DNA of 64,000 bases, taken from positions 1,612,001 through 1,676,000 of the forward strand of contig CAKKNE010000004.1 in NCBI GenBank assembly GCA_918797485.1, given 5' to 3'. The DNA is from Pelagomonas calceolata. Its lineage: Eukaryota; Sar; Pelagophyceae; Pelagomonadales; Pelagomonadaceae. The notes below the pieces were generated by a model. It was not told the DNA's origin. It searched no databases and was given only the letters and a program-made list of their open reading frames with translations. A program made the translations under genes and the position numbers. Positions 1 to 10,985 of this stretch are shown here, in pieces; within the stretch, counting starts at the first letter, position 1, and each line of letters opens with the position of its first letter.

Positions 1-1024
1 CCGGCACCGGCCATGCCGGGCGCGATGCCGGGTGCGATGCCCGGCGCCATGCCCGGCGCCATGCCCGGCGCGCCGCCGCCGCGGCTGAGCCCCCCGAGCC
101 GGCCGGCCCGCCGCCGTTGCAGCCGCTCAAAGCCAAAGCCCGAGATGCCGGGCGCGCTCAACGCGGCGCCCCCAGCGCCTTCGGCGCCCGCTGTGCCCGG
201 CCTGCTCCAGCCGACGCCCTATGCGCCGCCGGTGCTCGCGCCCGTGCCTCAGCCAACGGGCGCCCTCGACCTCTTCGGGCTGCCCGTCGCCGCGCCGCCG
301 CCCGCCCAGGCGCCGGCGCCGCCGCCGCAGGAAGAGAGCTGGGGCCTCGACGGCCTCGACCTGAGCGCGGGGCCCGCGGCGCCGGCGCCCTCCGGCCGTC
401 TGGGCGCAGCTCCCGGAGGCCATGCAGCGCGAGATCCTGATGCAGCGCGGCGGCGATCCGCACGCCGACTCCGCGACGGCGGCCGTGCCGCCGCCGCGCG
501 GCGCGGACGCCTGCCGCTCCCAGACGCACGCCGAGGCGCCGGCGCACAGCATGCACGGCGTCGTGCAGATCGAGTGCCTCGCGCGGTGTTCTTTACGCAC
601 GCTGAATAAGGTCTGGAAGCCATCGGTCGTCATCATCAAAGGACATAGGGAGCTCCTCGTGTTCCGCAATTCGTCGGACTGGGCGCAGTACCGCACCGCA
701 AGCGTCCATCGGGGCGGCGACATCGTCCAAGCCATGAAGGCCGTGACGCCCTTAATCAAGCTGCACATCATGCTCAGCGCCGTGCATGTGACGGATGAGG
801 TGAAGGCCAAGGAATACAAGACCTTCGGGCCGACCTTCGGGCCACTGCACCACTTCACGCTGTCGGAGACGAGCGCGGAAGGGAAAGAAAAGGTCGTCGC
901 CAAGTTCGCGTCGCGCGGCGCGCGCGAGTGCCTCGACCTGCGCGGCGCGATCAACGCCGCCGTCCGCAGCGGCGGCGCGTCCCGTTCCGGTGGTGGCGAC
1001 GCCGTCGGCCGCTACAACTCGTGA
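1..1024 (+). CDS. 3' part of a low-complexity protein with a C-terminal PH-like domain (partial)
   Basis: The gene enters from the left edge. The first 400 nt encode a Met-Pro-Gly-Ala pentuplicate followed by Ala/Pro-rich sequence and a short acidic patch (EESWGLDGLDLS). From about nt 392 the convincing frame changes: WAQLPEAMQREILMQ and everything to the stop at 1022-1024 lie one frame over. A tiny intron, a sequencing indel or a true shift therefore sits near nt 365-400. The last 130 residues (LNKVWKPSVVIIKGHRELLVFRN, then an ATVHRGGDI-like strand and a helix near GARECLDLRGAIN) look like a pleckstrin-homology fold, which commonly binds phosphoinositides or proteins. I could not name a family. 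Codons are far richer in G+C than in most genes of the window. PH assignment is inference from pattern only. Confidence 0.5.
13..72 (+). repeat. 12-bp coding minisatellite (Met-Pro-Gly-Ala repeats)
   Basis: Five consecutive 12-nt units of the type ATGCCCGGCGCC encode MPGA five times. Degenerate sequence of the same type continues to the left edge, so the array is probably longer. Third positions differ between units while the peptide is constant, which suggests the peptide is maintained. Confidence 0.8.
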
Positions 1025-1726
1025 GTAGTTAGAGTGAGTAGTATAGGGTTTCGTGTACTTCATGCCCCCATACTGACAAATGACCCGGATGCAAAGACGC
1101 ATACAAAATCCGAATTTTGAAATCCGATATATAAAAACTAACATATCCCGTCGACGGGTTATGTTATACGGACGCAGGCCAAGCGGGGAACAGATGATCC
1201 GTTTTGCAGAAGATTGGTGGCGCATGTTGCCGCGTATCTAGACGTGCTTCCTCGGTTCCGGTCCGCGTATTCAAACTATGTTTTAAATTATAGTTCGAGC
1301 ACCCTTCAAGCTCGGCGGGTTCGTGAAACTTGAACGATCATGATAAATGTTGTATGGTTACATTTTTACTAGCGCCGCCATGTTTAGTCATTTTTGTAAA
1401 TTAAGAGATCTGATATTAGTTGCAATTGAAAAGAATTAATCCAGGAGCACAAAAGACATGTTTTTCGGTATCGTAAAAACTTGAAGTTGAAATTAGAGAT
1501 AACTGGGACTCGGAAAAAAGAAATTCATCTTCTTGACTCGGAGCAGGGAGAAGGCTCTTAGTAGGTTTTTTCTATTTTTAGGTCTACCTTAATTTATTTA
1601 TTTATTTATTCAACTTGAAAGTCTATTTATTTTAGTAACCGGTGATGAATCCCTAAACATGGAACAGCGATGACACCGGTGACAAGCGATAGTATATATA
1701 AGACAAGTCACACGGCGAACGACACA
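1025..1726. other. AT-rich intergenic stretch, no gene seen
   Basis: Convergent gene ends flank this 700-bp stretch. It is visibly richer in A+T than the genes on either side and contains a short TTTA/ATTT run near 1592-1612. The segment just after the first gene (about 1033-1095, GTAGTATAGGG followed by an ATGCCCC-TACTGACAAATGA stretch) is related to sequence at about 3878-3945, so it is a diverged dispersed repeat. Confidence 0.5.
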
Positions 1727-3256
1727 CTAGATCCCGAGCACTGCGTAGTCGTGGATGAAGCAGTAGGCGAAGAAGAGCAGGTACCCCAGTATGTAGAAGA
1801 TGCCCGACAGCCGCGTCTGCACGTAGCGCTGAGTCACGGCGCTCACAACCGTGAACAGGAACGCGCCTGCGATGATGCCCGAACCTAAATCGGACGTCTG
1901 CACGAGGATGGGCTTCCCGTTTATAGCGGTCGAGATCGCCCACGGTAAACCCAGCGCAAATAACACATCGAAGATGTTCGATCCAAACACGTTCGCCACG
2001 GCCATCGTGCCCTCGCCCCGCCTAGCGACATCGAAGCTCACGAGGGCGTCCGGCAGCGACGTGCCGATGGCTCCGACGGTTAAACCGACGACGGCCGGCG
2101 ACAGCCCTATCAAACACGAGCACTTCTCGAGCCACTCCATCATCAGGAACACGATCAAGGTCAGCCAAACCAGGGAAGCCAAGAATAACAATACGAAGCG
2201 ATCCCGGTCCTTGAGCGGTCCTAACGTGCGCGACACGGGCGGCGCCCACGTGCGCTCCACGCCATGTAAACACGCGGCGCAGCCTGTATAACACTTTGCA
2301 CGTTTTCGAGGTTCCAGGTCATCATTTGCTTCGATGCCGCCTACGCCGCCGTCCCCTGTCGCTTTCTCGGGAGGTTTTGTGGGTGGTTCATCTCGCAGGT
2401 CAACATCTTCCAGATCCGTTTCCTTCGTCTCGGGAAGCTCGACCCCCTTGTTCGTTTCTTCTTCTCGGGAATTCTCCCAGAGCATTGTCACGTCGCTCTG
2501 GCAGCCCAGTTCCACGACTAATTGTTTCTCGGCCTTGCCTAAGGAAGCTGGTAAAATGCGCTTCTCGATGCACGTCCAGATCGCGCACAGGAACACGTAA
2601 AAGATATACAAGATGAGCATGGTCCACGCCTCGGCGGTCTCCACCATGCCGTCCCGGAACACCAGCACCAGCACCACAATCGTAACGGCGTAGAAGCCCA
2701 CATCTCGTATTAATGCTCTTGGATCGAGAATCATCCTCTGTCCGGGCGAGGCCAAGATCGCCCCGCCGATAATGATCAACTGGTTGAACACCGCGCTTCC
2801 AACCACAGTTCCCGTACCGACGTCGTTCGTGTCGGTGACAAACGTCGCGATCAGCTCCGCTATTAACTCTGGAGCTGAAGAACCAGCCGCCATCAAGGTA
2901 GCCCCCGCGACGGCCGGCGGCAACTCCCACGCGGCCACCATGCACGCGATGGCGACGGCGAAGTACTGCTCCGCGACGTGGGCGATGCCCGCGAAGCACC
3001 AGCAGACGCCCACAAAATACAAGGGAATGGCCCACGGCGACTTGATGCCCGCCGGGTCGGCCCAGCTCTTTTTACAGGCGGTCGTCGACTCACCGCGGCG
3101 CGCGTGGTGGTCCAGTTCCTCCCTGTCCTCCTCGGTCTCGTCGTCGTCATTGGCTAGGCGGCGGCCCCGCAGGTTGCCGGGTGCGACCGCTCCGTGGAAT
3201 AGCGGGGATAGCGCCGCCGCAGCGACCAGCAGGAGCAACCATTTGCGCTGTCGCAT
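1727..3256 (-). CDS. K+-dependent Na+/Ca2+ exchanger-like antiporter (NCKX/CaCA superfamily)
   Basis: A single exon encodes 509 residues. The chosen ATG (3254-3256) starts a signal peptide (MRQRKWLLLLVAAAALSPLF); the frame is open further upstream but without ATG. Two hydrophobic halves carry the inverted alpha repeats of the cation/Ca2+ antiporters. Alpha-1 (about residues 115-165) has VAGATLMAAGSSAPEL and VGTGTVVGSAVFN. Alpha-2 (about 385-440) has VGLTVGAIGTSLPDALVS and AVANVFGSNIFDVLFALG. The conserved acidic ion ligands (Glu in SAPEL, Asp in SLPDA and NIFD) are all present. An acidic, charged cytosolic loop separates the halves. Known members extrude Ca2+ across the plasma or an internal membrane in exchange for Na+, often with K+. 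Codon use is GC-rich like the first gene. Na+ or K+ dependence itself cannot be read with certainty. Confidence 0.9.
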   Translation of the reverse strand: MRQRKWLLLLVAAAALSPLFHGAVAPGNLRGRRLANDDDETEEDREELDHHARRGESTTACKKSWADPAGIKSPWAIPLYFVGVCWCFAGIAHVAEQYFAVAIACMVAAWELPPAVAGATLMAAGSSAPELIAELIATFVTDTNDVGTGTVVGSAVFNQLIIIGGAILASPGQRMILDPRALIRDVGFYAVTIVVLVLVFRDGMVETAEAWTMLILYIFYVFLCAIWTCIEKRILPASLGKAEKQLVVELGCQSDVTMLWENSREEETNKGVELPETKETDLEDVDLRDEPPTKPPEKATGDGGVGGIEANDDLEPRKRAKCYTGCAACLHGVERTWAPPVSRTLGPLKDRDRFVLLFLASLVWLTLIVFLMMEWLEKCSCLIGLSPAVVGLTVGAIGTSLPDALVSFDVARRGEGTMAVANVFGSNIFDVLFALGLPWAISTAINGKPILVQTSDLGSGIIAGAFLFTVVSAVTQRYVQTRLSGIFYILGYLLFFAYCFIHDYAVLGI

Positions 3257-4429
3257 GCTGCTTGCGCCGGAGCCTGCCCCACCGTTGCGCAAACAATTAG
3301 TCTAGGCTGCCCGAAGTTGGGTCTCGTAGCGAGCGCGCGTTCGCAATGCAACTGCCAGCCTCGCCGCCGGTCGAACCTTCAGTCGAACCTCAGCACGTGA
3401 TCGAGGCGCAGGCGCGCCGCGCGATGAGACCATCGGAAAGGTCTGCGTAGAAGTCGCCGGTGAGTCGCGCCTCGAGAGGCCTCCGGGCTTGCCAAATCGC
3501 ACCCGAGATCATGCTAGTGTCTTACAGGCCGCTAGCTGCGCGCCAGACTCTAAGTTCTGATTTGCGGGATCGGCGATGAGTCAGCGACGATGAGGCAGTC
3601 TGAGGGGGTGTCGCTCCGGGGTGCGGCTTCCAGGGCTTCCCGCGCGTGGAGGAAATCCCGCGGCTAGCGGCCTGTAAGACACTAGCAAGCAAGCGCCAGG
3701 TCCACCGGGCGCCAGGACGTGATAGCTGTCACTTGCTGGCGCACGTCGCTGCCCAGGACTGCGGGCACAATGGTGCTCGACCGCCGCTCCCTCAGCTACG
3801 CCGCTATCGGCCTCAGCCTGAGCCCATCATGGATGCTCTTAGACCTCGAGGTACGGCCAGCCGCGGCAGATTCCAACGTAAGTAGTATAGGGATTTATAT
3901 ACTTTTTATATACTTTATGTCCCATCCTGACGGATGATACATAAAAGCATGCGGCCGACCGTGCCCGCCCCGGGGATACACGACCCCGTGCGATTAGATC
4001 TCATAAAGATGCGCGTGGCTGTACGCTCAGGCTCATTGCGCCGCCAAAAAATAAAATCAACGTTAGCCTAAGGCTAAGCGCTTGACCCCGCTATAAATTT
4101 CGAGGTTTCCACGGAGCCTAAGCGTCGTAGGCTACTAAATCATTCTAATTAGAGCTCAGGCTCACTGGCAGGCTCACTGGCACTGGCCCGGGCAGGCTGG
4201 CCCGGGCCCGAGTCTACGAAAGCGTGTCGAGCTCGATGGCGACGAGCGAATCCGCGCTCCCGCAAGACGCTGGCGAGCGCGCCGCCGCGTAGACACCAGT
4301 CCTTATCCTAGTCTACCTTTCCGAACGCCTAGGTATTGTCTAGCCCCCCACATTTTGTCCAAATTATCAGTGGACCGGTAACAAACTCGTAACCATCGCG
4401 ACTGCGCGCCGAGGGCCTGGTGGGCTGAC
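3257..4429. other. Divergent intergenic region with a fold-back repeat
   Basis: This lies between the start of the exchanger gene (minus) and the start of IFT74 (plus), so promoters for both should be here. It holds the 25-bp perfect inverted repeat listed separately and, from about 3878 to 3945, a diverged copy of sequence also seen at about 1033-1095. The right half carries short recurrent words (GGCTCACTGGCA, GGCCCGGGC). No further gene is supported. Confidence 0.45.
3512..3687. repeat. Fold-back element: perfect 25-bp inverted repeat around a 126-bp loop
   Basis: The left arm (3512-3536) and right arm (3663-3687) are exact reverse complements over 25 bp; each arm begins or ends with GCTAG. 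The loop is GC-rich and has no open reading frame. No target duplication is obvious outside the arms, so it may be a decayed MITE or a simple fold-back. Confidence 0.75.
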
Positions 4430-6225
4430 ATGTCACGACAGATGATCGGAACCAGAGGCAACTTGACTTCGTCGATGGGAACTACCGCTGCCCAAGGGGT
4501 TGCCTTAGGAACGGCGGTTAATATTTCAGAGCGCCCTGTGACACAGCAGGGCATGCGAGGCATGAAGACTACCCACGGACCTGCACGAAAAGTTCAAGAT
4601 TCTTCTTATTATGTTGGTGTTCTCCGGAATAAGGTCAATGTTCACCCGCCGTACTTACCCGGAACACATCTTTAGGTGACTGAGTTGACTACCGAAATCT
4701 ACAGTCTACAAACAGAACATAAGCAACATGAGCGATCAGTGAATGAGCATGGCGGGCTCCAAAAGCACCATGATAGTCTCTTGAATCGAGTGCGCATTCT
4801 AGAGGGTACATTGGCCGATTACAATCTAGCACTGGACAAAGCCCGTGTTAGTACGCACTAGCGTTCGACCAAATAAAATATAAACGCAGAACCTTCCTAT
4901 TGATAGGCACCGACCCAGTGGAACTGGACGAATATATATCAGGATTCCGAGCTAAAAACAAGCAATTTGCCAACGAAGTTGATCGCATATTTGTGATTAA
5001 AAAACAAAAAGACGAAGAGACTAAGAAGCTGGATACACAGATTCAGGAAGTGCATGAGCTCATTCGCTGCAAGATAGCAGATCTTGATACAGACAAACTG
5101 GCTCTATACAGCCAACTTTTGGGATTTTCATTGGAGCTTTCTAAAAAGCAAGATGTGGCTCTCGCAGATGTTGATAGTCTCATTTCCCAAGTGGACAACG
5201 ATAGCGGTGATCAACGACAGCATTTCTCTGATGATTACGCACAACTTTTGAAACGCCACACGTGGCTACAAAAAGAAGAAGGGAGTCTTGCTGAGGAGGT
5301 CGCCATCTGGGAGTTGTCAGATCCCTCTGAAGCGCTTCTCAACCTCAAGCACCGTGTTGAGGCGCAATCGAAACAGATAAGGAGGTGTGAGGAATCTACA
5401 AGAAGACTCCGGGAGCAAATTGAAGCTGCGCAAACGCAACTGGCTGAGTTTCACGACGAGATGAAGGAACGTAAGGTCGAGGCAAGTAGTGACAGCGAAA
5501 AATATGAGAAGTTAAGGCAACGTGAGACTGAAATGAGCCAGTTTATATCGCAATTTGAGGCTACACGTGAGTTAGTAGCTCAGGATCAAGTGCAAGCCCA
5601 GGATACGATTGCAACGCTGTTGGAACATATATCGCAAGGACTTGAGCAGCGGAGCTCGATGCCGTCGCAGCAACGGCTACGAGAGATGCGCGACGAAGCA
5701 AGCTTCAAGGAACGTCAACTGGAGTCTAGCCAACATACAACGTTGAGACTCACCCAAGAACGCAAGCAACGCGAAGCAGAGATGGCTAAGATTGAAACAT
5801 TAGAGGAAAAAATCCAAATCGAACTTAGTTCACTACAGCAGAAGATGAAAATGATGCAAAGCGATATGATTGAGTTTGATGACGTAAATGGTCTTCGTAA
5901 ACGCGCGTCAACCACAATGACTGCTCTATCGAGGCTAATAAAAGAGTACCAAGGTCGTCGTGAATCAGTTAAGTGCCAGGTGACACAACTGACATCCAAG
6001 TATGAAGCATTAAAAGGGAAAATTCAGTCTTCAGAAGCGGCAAGATCACTATCTACGCTAGAAGCAAAACTACGCACATATGGTCAGACTATATTTCACC
6101 TTCGAGAATACGCTGAAACGAAAACTCGCGAGACAGACTACACGCTACTTAAAGATTCCTGTATGGCTACTGTCGAAAAGCTAAATACTCACGCTAAGAC
6201 AGCAGTCAACATGGGTCATCTTTGA
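4430..6225 (+). CDS. IFT74: Intraflagellar transport protein 74 (IFT-B core)
   Basis: Three exons (4430-4633, 4676-4844, 4907-6225) join to 563 residues. Introns of 42 and 62 nt are GT-AG. The N-terminus is short and basic, then RPVTQQGMRGMKT and a QDSSYYVGVLRNKVTELTTE segment align with the IFT74 signature that precedes the coiled coil. Next come GTLADYNLALDKARTDPVEL and long coiled coils, ending with REYAETKTRETDYTLLKDSC, the equivalent of the vertebrate end IATKSQESDYQPIKK. IFT74 pairs with IFT81 in the IFT-B core, and the basic N-terminus helps bind tubulin. It works in anterograde transport inside cilia. The protein is complete though somewhat shorter than the roughly 600-640 residues usual in animals and green algae. 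Confidence 0.96.
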
Positions 6226-6712
6226 TTCAAGGTAAACGCCATACATTGCAATGCCACATGCAGCGTAATCTTTGGAGTCTTAATCATTAAATAATGGCAT
6301 GCGCGGGAAAGCGTAGCTTTGTGTTACTACAAAAGACAGCAAGGATACCAAAAAATACTAAATAGATTGTGCGTTTGTGCATCACGCAGAGGCAAGTGCG
6401 GCTCGGGTGCCTATGCCTAAAGAAATATTGTACCCTAAGCGCCCTCGCGTTGTGCTGCTTGAGGAATCACAATACGGAGGCCCAGGGGTTGAAATGCCGA
6501 ACAATTCCCCTTCTGAAGTTAGAAGACGGCCTTCAAATTCCAAAGGCCTAGCTGGCTGCGATTAGTACGCGGGTGGAAGCAAACGAAGAATCAAGCATAG
6601 CGTTCCTCGAGTCAAAGCTTGAACGACAAAACTCGCCACAACTGAGCTTGGGGGGTGGCTCACACCACGCCGGGGCATCCGTGCTAGGCTGACAATCGCC
6701 CGTAGTAGTATA

Positions 6713-6799
6713 TGAAGTAGAGCCCATTTTGCATCAAAACGGACGCTCACGGGAAAAGCCGTTCGCTAACCGTTTGGATGCAAAATGAGCTCTACTTCA
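6713..6799. repeat. Hairpin: 30-bp inverted repeat with 27-nt loop
   Basis: Arms 6713-6742 and 6770-6799 are complementary at 28 of 30 positions (each contains TTTTGCAT or its complement ATGCAAAA). It could be a small fold-back transposon remnant or an intergenic hairpin transcript; nothing decides between these. Confidence 0.7.
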
Positions 6800-7509
6800 A
6801 TTATATTACGACCGAAATCCATGGTTCTGGGTGGCCGATTTTGGGGGTCTAATGAAGGGGCCGGACCCCACCTTGGGGATTCCCTCCACCGAGCGCCCGA
6901 AGGGGGCGCATCGGTCGGGGAGACTCGTAGGGCCCTCTTAAGGGTCGGCTGAGGTCAGGGTGGTGTATGGGGATCGGGACTAGGGCGCAGCGGCGCGCTG
7001 AAAACGGCAAAAACCCGTGAATCTCGATTAAAGGCGATTTGGTTTTGGCCTCGTGCGCAGCCTAAACGCACCCATAGGCAGCCCCAAGCTATTTCTGACC
7101 GCTCAAGGGGTCGGCCGAGGCGGTGCGCCAAGAAAAAGCGCGGCAGCACAACATTTCGCGATGCGCCAAATCGCTCTCCTACCACATGATGTGCGATACG
7201 CGATGTGGGCACGCCACTGCACAAAAAGCGGTGCGGACAGTACGGTGGGTATGCCCGGAGGCCCGCGGACAACTTCAGGCGCTCGAAAAGCTGGAAATCA
7301 TTGCACCGCGGCGGCCGCGTCGAGGTCGACGCGGGACGAATATGACGGCAGAGTACTCCTAGCTCAAAAGCCATACGTCTGGACCATTTACTGAACTCAG
7401 CACTGTTCATGTGATTTCCAGGGAATGCTTCTAGTGAATCCTCGTCCCACCCAAGTGGTGTTACTTGTCGTACTCAGGCTAGTAAGCGTTTAAATGTGAA
7501 ACATTTAGG

Positions 7510-7541
7510 CTAGTGTAGTACTAGGGGGTATATTCTTCGCA
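7510..7541 (+). repeat. 32-bp exact dispersed repeat, copy 1
   Basis: It is identical to 37115-37146 and in the same orientation. The core reads CTAGTGTAGTACTAGG followed by GGGTATATTC. Flanks are unrelated, so this is a short mobile or conserved element rather than part of a long duplication. Confidence 0.8.
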
Positions 7542-7747
7542 AGGTTTCCGGAAGTCACAGGTCTCCGACTTATATCCGCAACCCCGGCACCGTCCCCTGC
7601 TAAGCTCAGGAATGTGACCGAGGCTTGCCTTTCACTGGTATTACCGTAGGTACCTACGGTACCGTACCGTAGGTACCTACCTACGGTTTCGCAATGTGGA
7701 CACGGTACTGCGGGTTTCGCAATGCGGACCCATGCTGCCCCTAGGTG

Positions 7748-10609
7748 ATGACCGTCGCCATTTGTGCTAGACGCATTAGTCATCAAATAGGAGCTACGCT
7801 GGTATTTTCGCATCTGTTTTTTTTTTGTGCCCCCACGAATGCCAACCTTATTGATTGGCTGCGGCTTAAAGGGGGGATTGCGAATGGGCTCGAGATGGCT
7901 GAATTTGAGGGCATGGGCTACGGCCTAAGATGTTCATCACGACTCGAGACAGGCGCCCAGGCACTATTTGTACCATCATCTGTGATATTCAGTGGTGGGA
8001 ACGGGAATACAATTGCGCGTGCCCACGGGCAAATTCAGCCGCTTAGTGATGCAGATGCTATCGCCTTTAATCTGCTCTTGGAGCAGGCTAAAGGTCCGAA
8101 ATCTGTTTGGGCATTGTACATGTCTATGCTACCTCCCGCTGTCCTCACGCCGAAATTGTTTGGACAACCAGCCCTTAGCGCGTTGCATGAACCACAAGTT
8201 GCCAGACGTGCTGCAAGAGCACACGATCTAGCTGCAGCTACATTGGTGCGGGTCTCGCCAAGCCTTAGACGCGCAGTGCGGGCAGGCTGTGCTTTGGCGA
8301 GCGCCTCGGACATGAACATATGTATTGAGGCACACACGTCGATGGCAAGCTGGGCCTGGGCATTGTCGATTGTGAACTCAAGGGCATTGATATTCAAGGG
8401 CGTTCGTTTCCTCGTACCCATCGCAGACCTTGTCAATCATCGGACACACATTGGTGCGTGGATGCGGGAAGTTGAACATGGCAATTTCTTCTTGAAACAC
8501 CACGTTTTATCTACTTCAGGGCTTCACACATCAAGCGATCGCAACTTCGCTCCAGGCTACCAATTTTTTGAAGACTACGGTGACAACCCAACTCACATTT
8601 ATGTTGAACACCATGGCTTTGTCCCGGAAGAAGAGAATCCTTTTGACTGTGCGCCTGTCAAGCTTCCTAGCCTAAATCACGACGGGAATGGCCGCGCAAA
8701 TAGTCGAATTGACGTCCTGACTGCAGTTGGTGTCCATAGGATGCCATCAAAATGCATGCCTGGCGAGCTCAATCGCGTCCGTCAGGATGTACGCATCTTG
8801 ATATGGGCGCTCAGCATAAACACCACACAGCTTGAGGCCTGTCCTGCCACACTTAGCGACGGTGCTGCATCCTCTCAATGCGAGTATGCTTTTCCGCTGC
8901 CATCTTTGCACGAACGTGTAATCGCCCCCGCATTACTCAACGAAGCAACGGGCGGGCTTGCGGCCTTTAAGACGACACTAAAGAAAGATGAGATGGCTCT
9001 GGTAGATCCTTTGCTCGCACACGATCTGCGCCTCTCTATTTGCTTCCGAAAATCCCGGAAGCGTGTCTTGATGCGACTCGCCAGCGAAGCTGCGGCCGCC
9101 ATAATATGCGAAACTTCTAATAACAATCCCCACGATAAAAATGACGACCGTGTTGCACATGCGCCATTTGTGGAGCTTAAAAAAACTGTGATGCTGGGTC
9201 CACTAACAAAACGTGTCGCTGACTTCAATGCATGGACAAGCTCACGTAATTGGCCAGTGCTTCACGTAAAAGCAGCGATCCTGTCGTCACATGGAGGCCG
9301 GATTGGTGCGGTTGCAACTAAATCTTTAAATCAGGGGGAAGTCTACGTAGACGTCCCAGAGACTGACTGTCTAACAACAAGTGCTGCCCGCCGCGAGATT
9401 GGTACTGCAGTGCGTTCTCTCGATGACTTCCATGCAATTTTAATTTTTCTGGTGAAGTGCGTTGTGGCTTTAATCGGCAGTGATGGCAATGTCAATACCA
9501 CAAACAATCAGTTTGGACCCTACCTCGCTCTGCTTCCAGGAATTGATGAAATTGTCAGTTTAACCCTTGGCATCACATTGGGCCAGGATCATCACAGTGC
9601 CCAGAGCCCCCCGCTACTTTGGGCCAACTTGCCCACAAAGGCTGCAACTTTTGCACGGGACCGTCTTGAGGGCTCGGCCCTTGTGATCGCCCTACCTGCA
9701 TACGTCGCCTCGACGCAGCGTACCTACAATGCCATACTCCAGCGTATCAACCGGCGGGCTCTTGGAGCAGCCATCCGGCACTCTGACGTCGCTCTGTCTT
9801 GGCCCGTCTTCCGATGGGCTGCTCAGATCCTCGATAGTCGCTCTATATGGTGGAACGGTCAACGCCATCTAGTCCCAATGCTTGACCTTGTCAATGCGGT
9901 ACTTTTCATGTTTGGAATAGTCTTTAAGGTCAATTCCGGCGTAGGCAGATGCATTCGAGATACCACCCGGCACGAGCGTGCATCGCACCTCAACAGCAGT
10001 GCGAGATAGAAAGCGATTTGCCATTACATCTGCTGCGTGGCAGTTTGATCAAGGGGAACAAGTCCCTCGCCACGTCTAATTGAATTTACGAGCTTATTCT
10101 TTGGGTGTGTATTGTGGTAATCACAGGTTCTTGAGAATTATGGGCAACCGAATCATATCCTTTACCTTTATCATGGCTTTGCTCTAAGTGCCAATGACCA
10201 CGACTGCGTGCGTCTCGACTTTAAGATGACCATGGCCCATGATTCGGACGCACTGGACTCTGAAACTCCTGAATCTGCGGCCGTGAAGCGGCGTCTCTTG
10301 ACTTTTGGCTTCGGTGCATTGGATTACACCACTTGTGTCACGTCTGGTTCCCCGCATCTTGGGCGTCTGCTTGAGTTCATATCTATCAAGCACGGTGTTT
10401 CTCATAAAATTCATCACTCCCACTCGGGCGCTTATCTAGCACTGCTCGAGGAGGTTGACCACCGCATTTATATTTACGACCTGAATACCCGAGGTACTGT
10501 CGGTCACGCAAAGACGCTGATCTATAACGAGCTCGACCATCTCCGGAAGCTGAGAAGTGAACTTACCTACCTGCTTGGGTACAATGCGTTTCTTCCACTC
10601 GGGCGCTAA
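7748..10609 (+). CDS. Protein with two tandem SETD3/LSMT-like SET modules
   Basis: Exons 7748-9898, 9945-10061 and 10127-10609 (introns 46 and 65 nt) give 916 residues. The start ATG precedes a hydrophobic N-terminus (IGATLVFSHLFFFCA) that looks like a signal or transit peptide. Module 1 runs from LIDWLRLKGG to about residue 300 with GMGYGLRCSSRLETG, a VPIADLVNHR motif and FFEDYGDNPTHIYVEHHGFV. Module 2 (about 500-860) repeats the plan: GGRIGAVATKSLNQGE, MLDLVNAADAF and QVLENYGQPNHILYLYHGF. These match the SETD3/Rubisco-LSMT class of methyltransferases, which use S-adenosylmethionine to methylate Lys or His on non-histone proteins. The second module has Ala where the first has the His of the NH motif, so it may be inactive. 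Targets are unknown. A separate Rubisco substrate-binding domain is not evident. Confidence 0.82.
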
Positions 10610-10727
10610 TTCATACTAGTTCTGTGCTGCCATTGATACCGTGACGAGTACTTCTCGTACTCCCCCAACTGACCTACTTTGCCGCTAAGTTATAAGCTGA
10701 GGTCGACACTTAAAGCGCAATCTGCCG

Positions 10728-10985
10728 CAGCCACGCGCCGGCCGAATGGCGGCAAACTTTCGCTGAGGCGCAGGTTCCGTATGCTAAAATGATGGGCTGT
10801 GCACAGTTTGCTGCGGTGCGGGCAGCCTCGCGAAGAAAAATCAGCTGAGACGCGGTGCGATGATGCGTGGTCAGATGCCAGTGTGAGATTAAACCCGCCC
10901 CAACCATATCGCTCCAAAGACAGTATAAATGGACGCGTATAGAGGACGCGCAATTACGCCCTAATTTCCCCCTATCGTCCCCCAG
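10728..10985 (+). repeat. Dispersed repeat family A, copy 1
   Basis: It shares with the other copies the blocks CGAATGGCGGCAAACTTTCG, CCGTATGCTAAAAT, AAAAATCAGCTG and, with copy 2, a long block ending in CCCGCCCCAACCATATCGC. It is truncated on the left and diverged on the right. No coding capacity is evident. Confidence 0.7.

Larger units (their letters stand above)
6226..7747. other. Intergenic region; possible small exon at about 6295-6565 and a hairpin repeat
   Basis: A reading frame at about 6377-6565 (VPMPKEILYPKRPRVVLLEE and following to a TAG) has natural-looking codon use, and a short ATG frame starts at 6295. I could not join them with a convincing intron, so no gene is called. The rest holds the inverted repeat at 6713-6799, a 32-bp sequence shared with 37115-37146 (at 7510-7541), and a TACCGTAGGTACC palindrome cluster at about 7644-7686. 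Confidence 0.35.

Noticed and set aside
127-954. Long minus-strand reading frame opposite the first gene
   Set aside because: It is a GC-rich shadow of the plus-strand coding frame; Arg/Ala-rich and without any motif.
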